From positions 6,602,001-6,666,000 of the forward strand of contig OU015653.1 in NCBI GenBank assembly GCA_907165275.2: a DNA stretch of 64,000 bases, written 5' to 3'. Both the position numbers and the translations under genes were made by a program. The notes under the pieces were generated by a model. The model saw only the letters and a list, made by a program, of their open reading frames with translations. It was not told where the DNA came from and searched no databases. Within the stretch, counting starts at the first letter, position 1; each line of letters starts with the position of its first letter. The DNA is from Zygaena filipendulae (taxonomy: Eukaryota; Arthropoda; Insecta; Lepidoptera; Zygaenidae). Of this stretch, positions 16,241 through 28,899 are shown in pieces.

Positions 16241-18240
16241 TATTACCACGAATATAGTAAATAAAATTAGTAAAAGCAGATACATACATAATATACTAAC
16301 TACATACACACATACATATATATATATGCATATACACACACATAATTATATGCAATGATAGTTGATTCGAAAACTTTTAAAACAATATTTTATTTAACTA
16401 CCTATAAAACATTGTTTTATCACAAACGCGCCATGGTTACTGCGCTTCGTATGTGACGTCATCATAATGTTATAATCTCATACTTGTTGCCGACAGGCAG
16501 ATGTTTATAATGAGGAGAAATAATAAATTCTGACGTCACACGCACTCGGGTTCGTGTCGGCGTGACATCGGTAGTATCGAGGTATATTCAAAAACTTATC
16601 TATGTACCTATATACCTATATCTTTTTAGTTATAGGAAAAATAAACAATCAAAGGTTAGCAATAATGAATCTTTTATTAATGTTTTCTCCATTTAAGACA
16701 CAAGATTCCATAAAAAAAAAACGCAATTGCAAAATCAGATCTGCACATTTTATTTTTTATTTTATTCACTTAAACATAATAAAATTATAACAACATAACA
16801 CTAAAGCGATGCTAGTAAAAAAATAATTACTAATATAGGTATTAAAAGTCTATATGCACGCATAAACCACATGTTTGAACCAACATTGGAAATGCACCAA
16901 TATTGCACTAATATTGGAAAGCGTAATTTTTATCATTAATTTAAATAGTCCGTCTCTACTACATACAAATCATATATTCGAGACGTTTCGATAGCGAGAT
17001 ACTCAGTTGTGTTTCTCGCTATCGAAACCTCTCGAGTATATTCAACATTGGGCTAGGTCATCTACTCGTCCAACTACTCAACCGCGTAGCTCCGTAGCGC
17101 TACGAATTTCATGAGCAGCTACACCTATAAAGAAACAATTTTTTCACGCTAGAGTTTGAAAGAATTTCTCTTTTTTGTTTTAAAAGATTAAAATTTTAAC
17201 AAATTAAAACAATAACAGGGAAGTTTTTTCACATAACGTTGGAAATTTGAGGTAATTTTTTGCCTCATCTTTTCACACAGTAAATGCACTAAAATTTATG
17301 CAATAATTTAGACTGAGTATTTCAAACAAGACTGCGTAATACAAGTCAAGCGGCACCCACCACGATAGTCCCGGAAATTCTGCTTGCCTTCTCCAGCCTT
17401 ATCCTTTCACGTAGAAAATTAAATGTCTCACGGTAATATCCGAGGCTCGCTTTGGTTTTGGCACTTGATCTACTCCGCTCCGCTCGGTTAACAGAGGATA
17501 GCCGTATTTATATTATGTAATTATATAAGGTATAGATAATATTAACGATGTTTAATAAAATTTAAGAATTCTAGCCTATTTGAGCAGCATTTTTTTAAAG
17601 ACACAGAGCTTTGGAATATAAAAACAAATACGCACCAAATAATGAATTATAAATTATTTAGACATGGGATAGTAAAAATTAAAAAAAATATAACCTATAC
17701 CTTTAATATAAGCAAACCTGAGTGGCACCTACATCACCCTCTACTGGTTGCACTGGCCTATAACTTGTCGATTGTGCGTAACATATAATATATAATTATT
17801 ACGATGTACGTAATCAACTCAATCGGTGTTTCAATATTAGTAACGGTATTCGGTACATTCATGCACGTAACAGAATCAGTGAGTTGCGAGGGCGGGCGGC
17901 TGGGCGGCGCACGGCACCTGCTTCCCGACCGCGGACCACCGAGGTCGGCACTAACTCAGCTGTGCCGGAATCGACGATGCATTTAATTCCTATGACGGGC
18001 CACGAAGCAAGCGCCTGGAGTGTCAACATCTTTTACCACAATTTAAAACAGGCATCCTTAACCTGTGGCGCACCAAGCTTTAGAAATGGTTCACTTATCA
18101 CCTAGGTAGTAGGTACAAATTCAACAAAGCTATCTTTATGATTATTTATTATTATCATGACTGTTTTCATTGTTATTTGAAGGATGTCCAATAAAGAGTT
18201 TATCAATCATTTCAAATTCGGGATACCACAAAATATGCGG
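16241..18240. other. Gene-free stretch with hairpin and a GC-rich patch
   Basis: TGACGTCA occurs at 16454 and 16531. A hairpin has arms GTTTCGATAGCGAGA (16985-16999) and the exact complement at 17014-17028. 17804-17986 is a short open frame whose start (MYVINSIGVSILVTVFGTFM) looks like a signal peptide but runs into a GC-rich Gly/Arg stretch in unlikely composition. I do not call it a gene. Confidence 0.4.
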
Positions 18241-18245
18241 TAAAA

Positions 18246-18548
18246 ATATTATAAATTCGAAAATGAGTTTGTTTCTTTGTTATGCTTTCTCGCTTTAACT
18301 ACTCAACCTATCATCATGAAGTTTTTTATACACGTCGTCAGGGATACAGAAATGGACCCCTTACAACGGAGAGTATGAAAAATTTACTGAAGTTTTACCA
18401 ACAGTAATATCGGATTTTCCGCGGGAATTTCGGTCTGTAGCCCTGACAACGTGTGTGCAAAATTTCACGATGATCGGTTGAGCTGTTAATTAAGGTGTGA
18501 AAGCGTAACAAACGAACTCACTTTCGCATTAAATTTATAATAGTAAGG
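18246..18548. repeat. Two CTAGCTGT-type half-elements head to head
   Basis: The left end has ATTATAAATTCGAAAATGAG and the right end CTTTCGCATTAAATTTATAA, which are imperfect inverted repeats. GTCAGGGATACAGAAATGGA on the left faces GTAGCCCTGACAACGTGTG on the right. The centre holds TTTTCCGCGGGAATTTCGG. Confidence 0.5.
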
Positions 18549-18549
18549 A

Positions 18550-19555
18550 TTACCGAATTGTACTTATGTAGTTTATTTTTATTTTTAATCAATAATGTTG
18601 TGACCCGCTTGAAATTGCTACATCGAGAGAAAAAAAGTTAGGTAGATATGGCTGATCTGGTTTCCTGACCTAATGAACAGTCTTTTTACATACACACAAG
18701 ATCTTATCAAACTACGTATAGGTATTAATTTTTCAGGGACTTGGATACAGTAGATACTGCGTTCCTACGTGATGATTAAACTTAAATCTAAAAGAATAAC
18801 CTAAAGAAACCGTTTTTCATTACTCTGACTTATCCGGGAGGCAAGCATAAGTTAATGCATTTAATTTACTCCCCACAGTAACTAAATTATTTAAAACGTC
18901 CCTTATAAATATTGACAAAATATTTAATATAAAGAATCAATAGTAAAATCAATCAATAAACTCACGGTTGTCTCTTTGGTTAGTAACAAACAATGTTACA
19001 AAATCTAACAAGTAAATAAAATACTTTTTATTCTCGTATCGAAATTCTTCTGTGTGTTAGGTAGTTCGGATGGCAATGCAATATTATTATGACATGGTGC
19101 TGATCTGATGATGGAGCCGAAAGAAGCCTATGGGAACTCTTATAATTAAACGACGCAACCTCATCTAGTTTTAACTTTACACTTTTACACCTTTATTAAA
19201 TTGATCATGTTCTACAATCGTAGAAGAAATAATTAAAGCCCTTCCTATGCGTACTTACTAAATCTTTGACTTTTTAAATACTACGTAGTCCATGTTAAAT
19301 TTATTCAGCGTAGCAAACTGACCAATGTTCTAAAATTTTGTAGGATAAAGAAGAGCCGGTAGCAAGAATTAAACATATTCAGTGGATAGAAATTCGCTGA
19401 CACCGCGCGGTCGCCAGGTCGGGCCGCAACCCGCTCGTAGCCATTCTGGGCCTTTATTCACTATGACCAACAACATTCTTCGCCCATAATGCGCGTCACC
19501 AAAATTACGATTAGTTATGTATCTATTACGGAATTTTCTTATTATATTTATATAC
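18550..19555. other. Gene-free stretch, nothing recognised
   Basis: No open frame of coding character and no repeat I can name. Confidence 0.4.
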
Positions 19556-19557
19556 AT

Positions 19558-19720
19558 ACTAGCAGTGGTAATTTCGGAGTTCCCGCGGGAATTACGGGAT
19601 AAAAAGTACCCTATGTCTCAGTACCCTTGACAATGCGCATGCCAAATTCATCCAAATCTGTTCAGCCGTTTTTGCGTGATTGAGTAACAGTATTAAGTAT
19701 GTAAATTTTATAATAGATAA
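19558..19720 (+). repeat. CTAGCTGT-type dispersed repeat
   Basis: CTAGCAGTGG, then GGAGTTCCCGCGGGAATTAC, AATCTGTTCAGCCGTTTTTG and CGTGATTGAGTAACA. Confidence 0.6.
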
Positions 19721-19729
19721 TAATAAAAT

Positions 19730-20920
19730 TGTTTATTGCCATCAGAAAGGTGTACAAAAAAAATAATATGAAACTTAGTCAATTATTATAGGTATTCAGT
19801 CAAGTAATGTTAATATTATTATTATTTTCGTAGTTTTTTTCGTTTCATTATATTACTAGCTGTGCCCCGCGGTTTCACGCTCAATATATGGTCATAGTGA
19901 AAAAGGCTCTGATCATTTTGTTACGGTCAGCCCGGTCCGGTATGGAATGTTTTATACATATACTCAGTACAGTACTATAATCAGATTGATTTAGTATAAA
20001 ATTTAATAAATACACTGGGTCGGAATGTTTGCTCCTACGGACCTAACCATGCCGTAATCGGAGTAAAAGCGAAAAGTCGTTCCCCATATTCGAAAAATTT
20101 GAAATTCTATTTTTTTTTTTCTTTTTTTCGTTTACCTTTTTTTCAATGTTAACGTAATGGAAAACATTTTCGGTGATTATTCCTCAATGGTACATGATAT
20201 CAAAAAAATTATAGATATTGCCGTGGCCACTCTTGATCAGCGAATAAAATTTGGTTGCGATTGGTCAAAGGTGTAGGAGGAGTTCGCGAAGGACTATCTC
20301 ACTTTTTGATCGCATAAGAATACAAAAAATACACATTGTTTCTGTATAACTTTTTTTTTTCATTTCATTTACCCGCCCCAAAGAATCGTTTAAATACAAA
20401 ATTCCTTTGACCATATTCCGGCTCGATTGTCAGATCAGGTTCATGTCATAATTATAGTGAACTATATTATTGAGTATTTAAAGTTTTATTTCGATATGAC
20501 AATAAGGGGGGTGGGGGTAAAATTTACTTCTAACTTTTACTTGTTACGAGTATAAAAAAATTCATAAGTAGTTTTACTATAAATTCTTAAGATAATAATA
20601 CCTATACTTTAACAAAATTATATACCTACTTATCTTAAATTATACTAAAATCTCTTACCTATGTGCCTCTGTTCCCTTAGGTAATGCTGAACACAAATGT
20701 GTTTACAACGCGACGCGCGACGTGCGGTAGGATGTATTGAACAGGCACGTTAATCAAAGTCGAAGGTGGTTGCTTTTGTGGCGGACAGGCAATGGTACCG
20801 GTCACCTTCCTGCCACCCGTGGACAACCACCTAACATCTATCTACCACTCAATAACATAACATCACTAACATCTTCGACACTAAAGTTAGGTAATACTTT
20901 ATGTTTTACTAGTTCCCACG
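19730..20920. other. Gene-free stretch with small repeat pieces
   Basis: 19857-19880 is the head only of a CTAGCTGT repeat (GCTGTGCCCCGCGGTTTCAC). 20700-20860 is relatively GC-rich with no coding frame I can defend. Confidence 0.4.
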
Positions 20921-20924
20921 ATAT

Positions 20925-21105
20925 TAACCGTGTTAATTTCGAAATTTATTCCGAGATAAAAAATACCCTATGTCACTCAAGAACACTAGCTTCTTATAAG
21001 GGTAAGAATTTTTAAAGTCGGTCTAGTAGTAGTTTTTTTCTTGAGATTATATCGTTGACAAACATAAATAAAATTAAACCTTTTTTATATTAGTATAGAA
21101 CTAAT
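20925..21105 (+). repeat. CTAGCTGT-type repeat, head missing
   Basis: ATACCCTATGTCACTCAAGA, AAAGTCGGTCTAGTAGTAG and ATATTAGTATAGAA align with the copy at 22086. Confidence 0.5.
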
Positions 21106-21109
21106 TAGA

Positions 21110-22080
21110 TCATCATTTTTTTAATTTCAATTTACGACGCGCGAGTATTCATTAGAAAGAAGAAAGAAAGAAAGAAAATACATTACAATTATTGTAATTG
21201 GTACTATAGGTGCAATATATCGACTGTTTATTAACTTTATCGACCAATAATGAACAAAATTGAAAAACGTAAAAGTCTAGAAACAGACAAAAAATCATCC
21301 AAGATCTCTAATATCCCGGATTTACGTTTTTATATTACAAGTATACGATTTTATATAATACGGTTTTGCCTCCGAAACGATATGGTACGTACCTACCTAT
21401 CCCTAATTGAGTGAAATACGAAATGGTGCATTGGGCAGGCACATGTTATTCGGCAAACGACAAGTGCAACGACGCGGGCGCGTAGGTACCTACGTGGTGC
21501 TTGTTTGCGGCTAGCGTGCGGTCGCTCCATACACATCGCATACATTACGTATCTCACGCGCTCTGATGGCCCGGCTGGTTGCGTGCGGCTCGCCTCATGT
21601 CATGCCGACCCAAACATAATCTCACAACGACAAGTTTCCATCTAAATACTTGAAAAATGTTAATCTTATAACAATTTGAAATTCTATGGAAATCTGCGAA
21701 TTAGAATAAAATACTTTTAAGTAAGCCTTCTTCAATCTCTAAATAAATTATAAAAACAGACAAAAATGATAAACTTTCAATATAACGACACTTATCGATG
21801 AACGACGATGCGACGGAATGACTTGCACATGACAGTGACCACAAACTACTTAGAGATACTTACTACCGATACCGCTAGTGACTAGTTCCGTAGTTCCGTC
21901 TCACGCGCCGACTGCTGCGTTGGCGCTGCCCGTAGTGTTGCCACTTTTCAAGCCGAGTCTCCCAACAATACAATATAAAAATTATCAAATATTGGAATTA
22001 AAGTTTCGGGAGCATTGGTGTAAAACAATAATTAATGTTTGTAAGGCGTGTTTGTACTGAAAGTCAAGATTCATTTTATA
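21110..22080. other. Gene-free stretch with a GC-rich patch
   Basis: An AAAG microsatellite lies at 21155-21178. 21450-21610 is GC-rich against its surroundings (GACGCGGGCGCG, CGTGCGGTCGCTCC). It could be promoter or 5' exon sequence of an unseen gene, but no start, splice or frame supports that. Confidence 0.35.
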
Positions 22081-22085
22081 ATTAA

Positions 22086-22287
22086 CTAGCTGTTCCCCGC
22101 GGTTTCACCCGCGTTAATATCGGAAATCCCTGGGGAATTCCGGATGACAATATAGCCTATGTTACTCAGGGATAATGTAGCTTTCTAATGGTGAAATAAT
22201 TTTTGAAATCGGTCCAGTAGTTTTTGAGTTAAATCGTATCAAACAAACAAAAAATCAATTTTTCCTCTTTATAATATTAGTATAAAT
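22086..22287 (+). repeat. CTAGCTGT-type dispersed repeat
   Basis: CTAGCTGTTCCCCGCGGTTT at the head, AAATCGGTCCAGTAGTTTTT in the middle, ATAATATTAGTATAAATA at the end. Confidence 0.65.
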
Positions 22288-22317
22288 AAATATTTAGTCG
22301 ATTGCAGAAATATATGC

Positions 22318-22527
22318 ATATAAATGCTTTGTCCTGAATGACTGACTGGCGAATCAACGCACAGCCTAAACCGGTGATCGTAGAGACCTGAAAATTTGTG
22401 ATTCTTTGTATGATGTAGGCATCCGATAAGAAAGGATTTTTGAAAATTCTACCCCTAAGGGGGTGGAGAGAGGGAAAAGTTTGTATGGAACAATTCCGCG
22501 GGAACTCCGAAATTATCGCGGGACAGC
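22318..22527 (-). repeat. CTAGCTGT-type repeat, GTCCTGAATGAC subfamily
   Basis: TGCTTTGTCCTGAATGACTG at one end and AACTCCGAAATTATCGCGGG at the other. It matches 41893-42122 in inverse orientation. Confidence 0.6.
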
Positions 22528-22529
22528 TA

Positions 22530-25470
22530 ATGATAAATATATAGCACGCTTAATCATAAAAAGAAAGATCTCAAAAAAGATACTTTTTGGGAATTAACGA
22601 TTAAAGTTTTACCTCTGCTCCGCATTAAATTGAAAAATACGAAATAAATGCTTCCTTTGAGAATCCTTTCAATTTATAGCTATTGATTTATAACTGAAAG
22701 TTCGAAGTTTCATGTGTAATTGAAAAAATAAAGATAATGACATTTAATCATATTTATTTTTAAAGTCAAAAACATACCTTGCCACCTCAGAACAATAACT
22801 ATTCTTCTGAGCTTGCCACTTACTATTACCATTTTTGATAAAATGAAGTGACTATTTTAGTCGAACTCGTAGTGATTACCTTCTCTCTGGTCGAACTTAC
22901 CTACATGGCATAAAACAACGTCATGTTGCTGTTTTGTAGAAAACGTTAATGTTACTTCTGTTTATGAATTGAACTTGGTTTTAATACCGATCTTAGTAAT
23001 AAAATTCATCCTAAGTTAAAATAACATTTATGAAAAAAAAAATATATAAAAAAGATAAAAAAGCGGGTTGTCGCGATATTATTATCTCAATCTAAATAAC
23101 TTTACCAGAGTTCTGTTTTACACCGTTATGTACTGCACGAGTATCATTCTATATAGGTTTCATGGTTTCGTTTCTACGTGGTGTGCATCAATCTCCGGAT
23201 ACTAGTCTAAAAGCATTTAAGGGAGAGTAGGTACGGTACTATCGTCGATCTGTAGCAGTTACCAATTAATGTTATCCAGACTCAGTCACGGCAGTAACTT
23301 ATAAAAAGTACGATATTTTAACTCATAATGGGTTTATAAAATAAAATTACCAATATTAAATTGAAACCACGGCGGACAACTACTCACTAATAATGGAAAA
23401 CAAACATATAAATAAATAAATATTCCACTGCCTGCACGACGTTCTGACAGGCACGGTGTGGGCAGACCTTCAACATGAACCTATCTATAATCTAGGCAAA
23501 ATAGCAGAAACCAATGGGATCAGAGAATGGACCGGTCGTCACGGATCTCCTTGGGCACTTAACTGACGTTACAGCGTTTACCTATTTGTATTACCGTATT
23601 TACCTATAACTAGTATAGTATTATATTATCTGTACCTATAGTAACCAACAAAAAACAAAAATATAGATAAACATACGTATACACACATACACACGTACAC
23701 ACGCACGCACATACATACCTACTTATTGATATACATTGATATATCTACTACGTATATATTTTAGTGGAAAATATACGAATTCTCTGTAAAAAATCCTTCA
23801 AACTATTATTTTATTCATCAATCTGCTACTGAACTTACCTACTTCATTTAAAGCTATTGTTATAGAAAGCGACCTTTTTCCTTCCCTAAAAGGTATCGAA
23901 AAACTACATTTTCAACTTCATAATGAAATTCTATAAGTGCGGGTTTGCACCCGGGAATAAGCAGCTTTGTGTTGCGCAAAATAATCTTCGCAACCAGGAA
24001 AGTGGGTCTTGGGGTAAAACTAAATCTCTCAGGTTGATTCGAAAACGTATTACATAAGTACCTTAACAAAAATGGTAGCAAATATGCCAAAGAAAGACTG
24101 TGGTCTCATGTGACGTGTGATTTGGAACATTTCATGAACTTACAGAACGCTTGTTATGGCGAGTTTTTCTGCATCCATTTACGCCAAATAAAAATGGCTC
24201 CCTATTCATACTAAGAGGAAAAGCTGCTTTTAATTTAGTCGGTTGTACAACAATACTGCGTAAGTCAAAAATTTACCATGTATAGATATATCTATCTATA
24301 TTTAATATAATTCGGTAGATTATTTTTCCGTACATCCAATGGGCTCACACTGGAGGCAACATTATCTAATTCAAGCGCGTTATTCAATTAGGTAGGTAGT
24401 ATATATTAATATTTTTATCATCATGCATACAATAGGTAAAATGAATAATATAAATAATTTGACTTACGCGGTATTTTTGTAGGTGTAAGCGACGATTTGT
24501 GAATATAATTTATTGCAAATTAAAATGATTACTTAACAAATAGCCATCACAACTTCTTAAATTGAATGTTTCAAAATACAATGTAAGAATGTTTAAAAAT
24601 AGTTTCATTATTACTAACAGTTCAAAACAAAGCCCCTAATTAGAGGGATGTTGACAACTTCTGAAAAAAAAAATTCTAATTAGTCCGTCAGTTAGAAAAT
24701 TAAAAATCATTAGGCACGTTTTTTTTTATTTTTCAAATAAATGAAAATACACAGAGATAAAGCGTATTAAAGTTTAGGGTGGGGACTAAAGTCGCCATAC
24801 AAACTGCACTGGTTAGTGACGTCACGCGAAATTTCAACTCAATGTTTCGCCGTAATTTTTTCATTACGTAAAAAAAGAAAAAAAAATATCTACGTGTCCA
24901 ATATTTTTTATTAATCTACAAGACGGACAAAAAAATATTAGTCAAATAGCCTATTGAAGCCCTCAATTTCCGCGCACTAGTGCCATACCTACCTCCATAA
25001 ATACTTATAATATCAATTACCTTTTCAGTATTAAAATCCGTTTGTAAAAAAAAACTGAATTTTGCAAAAAAATAAAATAGAGAAGTAGAAAAGAATAGAA
25101 TAGATATTGGAGTAGGAACATATTTCGTGCAATAATAAAGTTTTAAAGGAAGTATTACTTACATATTATCATCGATTTCACGGTGTCTTGGCCGCCACGC
25201 TGCTTCGCTTGCAATACGATGGTCGAAAGTACACTAATGACGCTGTCGCGTTCATATAGATACAAGAATGTTCTCATTTTGTGAACCAACTGCGATGATA
25301 TTTTAGGTTGGTCTACTAAGGAAATCTATGAAACCCATATCAATTCGATTCACAGATTCGATTCCATAAGGTTGAACGTTTTCAGACATACAGTTAAACA
25401 GACAGGCTAAAGACAGGGTCAGAGGTGCAGAGGTGTAATCTTTAAGGATTTATTTATCAAAAACCTTAAT
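22530..25470. other. Gene-free AT-rich stretch
   Basis: No coding frame recognised. TGACGTCA at 24817. Short CA/TA microsatellite near 23675-23720. Confidence 0.4.
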
Positions 25471-25477
25471 ATAGGGG

Positions 25478-26665
25478 ATTAAAACCGACTTCCAAAAACA
25501 CAAAACTAAAAATCTCAAAATAAAAAGCTAAAAATAACATCATACCGATTTAATCCAAAAGACAAAAACACACGTAATATTATTATTGGTTTGTGCTACC
25601 ACTAATTAGTTTGAATTCGGTGACAAGCCCGCTGGTGTCTGCCCACTTGGGTTGTCCTGTTCACAAAAAGCTGGTAGCGGGAGTCGACTTAGCCCATCTA
25701 CCCCTCCATATTTGGCTTGTCACCGACTTCATACCAATTAGTGGTAGCTCAAACCATTAATAATATTACGTGTGTTTTTGTCTTTTGGATTAAATCGGTA
25801 TGATGTTATTTTTAGCTTTTTATTTTGAGATTTTTAGTTTTGTGTTTTTGGAAGTCGGTTTTAATTTTTTTGTTAAAAATTTGTTTATTTCTCGCTTTTA
25901 AGTGACTTAGTTCGTAATTTCTCTAAGTTACAATAGCCTAATGTCAACTGCTCATCACATTTTACAAAATTTTGCTTTTCCCGACGCAGGGACGTTAATT
26001 GTTGAGGAGTTCTCCTGGTACATCATCATCAGTCCCACTTCACCATATACATTGTGATGAGCATAAATTGTTTAGAAACCATATTAAAGTTAACGAATCG
26101 GAATCTGTGAAATACCTATTATTTAGCAGTTCTGATGACCATCTGTGGTCTTCATCATCAGTTCCACTTCTTCAAATTTTACTTTCCAAAAGCAAATAAA
26201 TGATTTACTATAAAAAATACAAAAATCGCTATAGGTGTACCTATAATTTTTGAAGAGTTCCCTCGATTACTCCAAGATCCTATCATCAGATCTCGACTTG
26301 GTGACAATGGAATCAATTTGGGAGTATCCTCTTTCAAACAAAAAAACAATTTTCGAAATCGCTCCAATCGGAATCCGTGAAATACGTATTATTGTTGAGT
26401 AGTTCCGATGACCATCTGTGGTCTTCATCATCAGTTCCACTTCTTCAAATTTTGCTTTTCAAAAGCAAATGAACGAATTACTATAAAAAATACCCAAATC
26501 GCTGTAGGTGTGCCTATAATTTTTGAAGAGTTCCCTCGATTTCTCCAAGATCCCATCATCAGATCTGGATTTGGTGGCAATGGGACCTAATTGGGAGTAT
26601 ACCCTTTCAAACAAAAAAAGAATTTTTCAAATCGGTCCAACCGTCTTCGAGTAATCGGTGAACAT

Positions 26666-26716
<51 letters not shown>

Positions 26717-26767
26717 ATACATACAATCGAACATAGAACCTCCTCCTTTTTGGAAGTCGGTTAAAAA
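25478..26767 (+). mobile_element. 1.3-kb composite foldback element, copy 1
   Basis: Ends AAAACCGACTTCCAAAAA and TTTTTGGAAGTCGGTTAAAA are inverted repeats. The left 385 bp (25478-25862) is one long near-perfect palindrome with arms of about 150 bp. The right part has two tandem units of about 273 bp (GATGACCATCTGTGGTCTTC at 26134 and 26407) and a long A tract (26670-26715). Copy 2 lies inverted at 52459-53733. There is no transposase frame, so it is non-autonomous; the class is unknown. Confidence 0.7.
26668..26716. repeat. Poly(A) tract inside the composite element
   Basis: Over 40 consecutive A, matched by a T tract at 52510-52540 in the inverted copy. Open frames of Lys or Phe runs here are artefacts. 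Confidence 0.9.
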
Positions 26768-26999
26768 ATGTACACATAAACCAATATCTTTGTTTTGTCT
26801 ACTCTCATATTTCTCCAACGTATGTAAATATCTTGAATATAATATAAAAATATTGTCACGCGAGATTCTGTAGCAAAATGGGCGTAGTTTATATTCTTAT
26901 TGTACGAAATATTTTTCATATACGTGTTGATGTTATTACACATTTCTATGGAAATTGACTTCAAAGGAACATAGTATGACATCTGCTCTATGATGGATT

Positions 27000-27330
27000 T
27001 GTTTTATTGCAATAATAATAATTTATTATCTACGTTTAGTTATAACACAGATAATATAATACTGGTAATACTGGTATAATACTGACAATAATTAAAGATT
27101 GGTAGACAATGATCGTATCACCTATTCTCATTTGTTAAAAGCTTTTTTTTTTAATTATCACATCGAATGAAATGATATTATAAGATATCATTGAGCGAAT
27201 TGATCGAATGTGTGAACTAGAAAGTTAATTAATTCATATACCTAAACTTAAAATATATCTACCCAAGATACACAATCAGCGTAGCAAGGAGGTGCGTTCT
27301 CAAAAAAAAGCATAAACTCAGATTATATAC
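27000..27330. other. Gene-free stretch
   Basis: AT-rich, with a repeated ATAATACTGGTA-type motif near 27056-27080. Nothing else seen. Confidence 0.4.
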
Positions 27331-27402
27331 CTAGGGCAAATTTTTTATTTGTAAATATATGTAGTTTTTATTTTAAGTTTTCCATAAGTTTTATTATATA
27401 AG
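27331..27402 (+). mobile_element. 3' UTR only of the retroelement seen at 7735-8345
   Basis: CCTAGGGCAAATTTTTTATT, then TGTAAATATA and TTATTTTAAGTTTTCCATAA match 8256-8342. A copy with only the 3' end is the usual outcome of 5'-truncated retrotransposition. Confidence 0.5.
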
Positions 27403-27880
27403 CTGTTACTATTAAAAAAAAACTAGCAATTTTAACATAATTTAATTAATTATTTTATTTTGTGTTCATTTGAATGCTTATTAAACTACAAACTAACATG
27501 GGAAGTGATACTTTTTGAAATTATTGATAATAATAAATGTATATTTTTGAAAACTAAATTTATTATCTAATTATATTTGCTAAGTCAGTAAATAGTAATT
27601 CGTATTAAAATAAAAATTTGTTTAGTACCTATATTCTTTGCACATTTTCGATTAGTAGGTACCTATAGTTATTTTAATAGCTGCTTCTTCTTCTTCTTTA
27701 ACAGACCCGCCGCTAGCTGTTTAGTAGCCCGCGTGCAATACCGATTATGCTGCCGCCCTACGACTACTTACGCTGAGTTTTGTCAAAAATAGGCTATTTA
27801 ATGTGTTCTTATTATAGTGGGAAAAAAGAAAAGAATCATAACAAAGATAAAACATTTATATTGATTGGGTAGGTTTAATA
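27403..27880. other. Gene-free stretch
   Basis: AT-rich, nothing recognised apart from a short TTC run near 27685. Confidence 0.4.
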
Positions 27881-27884
27881 GTAC

Positions 27885-28065
27885 ATTGTTATCCTAGGGG
27901 TGAAAGTAAAGGGAGAAAGACTTATATAGTCCCTCGATCTATTGGCGCCCGAGCGTAGCGAGGGCGCCAAACCCCGTCTCGGGACTAAATAAATCTTTCT
28001 CCCGAGGATAACACTGTGCTTTTCATTACGAATGCAAGGAAAGTCAAAATAAAAATAGGAATTAG
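27885..28065 (+). repeat. Dispersed repeat with GCGCCC hairpin, copy 1
   Basis: AGTACATTGTTATCCTAGGG, then TTTCTCCCGAGGATAACACT, AATGCAAGGAAAGTCAAAAT and AGGAATTAGC are shared with 54506-54646. This copy has an extra insert with hairpin GGCGCCCGAGCGTAGCGAG, then GGCGCC (27942-27968). The outer parts (TTATCCT and AGGATAA) are also inverted. Confidence 0.65.
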
Positions 28066-28770
28066 CGTGTTTTATCTTGGGGAACAATCTAACACTGTCA
28101 TTGGCGTTTCGCCATAATTACTTTAATTGCTAAGCATACGTACATTGGCAGAATTAAATGCGATAAACCGCGATAGATTGCCATAATTGAAGAAGAAGAA
28201 TGTATAAAGCGAAAGGAACAATGATTATACTTATCATATCATTGGAATGGAACCTATATACGTATACATTAGTTACGTATTTTTAGATGGTAAGATAATC
28301 CAGAAAAAAAGGGGTCACGGTAAAAGCTAACAGCGAGCGGCCGCGACAGACGTCAATCCTGTCACATCCGCGTTGGACATCTGTTGGGTTTCTTGCCATC
28401 GCGACCCTCATCTCTAAAGAAATTACTTCCTGCCAGCCGCCGCCAGACACTGACACGATGTCCTCTTACTCCTTGTCTCGTTTAAGTCTGCGATCCGGTC
28501 CCTAGTGCAACTATGATGATTAGATATCATGATTAGAAATATGAAGCGACACCATTTTTTTAAACGATGTTATTGCAGGAGGCAGGAGTTAACTGGTAAG
28601 GAATCAATTTAGAAATCGTCACGCGTCACGTTTGAAAAAGCGTTATAATATTTTGTATTATAAAAAATATTTAAAAAATCTGAGTGAAGTTTTAGTTTTT
28701 ATTATAATCGGCTCGCGGCTGAGCATTTCGCAATTTCTCGTAGTTACGGTGGCCACTGCATTCACGAGGA
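28066..28770. other. Gene-free stretch
   Basis: 28335-28500 is moderately GC-rich (GAGCGGCCGCGACAGACGTC) without a coding frame I can support. Confidence 0.35.
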
Positions 28771-28771
28771 C

Positions 28772-28895
28772 TTGCAATATACCAATAATAATATTACGTG
28801 CATTTTTGTCTTTAGGATTAAGTTGATATTTTGTTATTTTTAACTTTTTAGAGTACCTAGTGCATTTTTGTGTTTTGATGTTGGTTTTAATTCTT
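28772..28895 (+). repeat. Fragment of the composite foldback element
   Basis: AATAATATTACGTGCATTTT, TGTCTTTAGGATTAA and TTTTTGTGTTTTGATGTTGG match the right arm of the palindrome at 25478-25862. Confidence 0.5.
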
Positions 28896-28899
28896 TTGT

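Noticed and set aside
17804..17986. Small secreted protein frame on the plus strand
   Set aside because: The start resembles a signal peptide, but the remainder reads a GC-rich patch in improbable composition, with no splice or polyA evidence.
26627..26873. Open frames with Lys or Phe runs
   Set aside because: Produced by the A/T homopolymer in the composite element.
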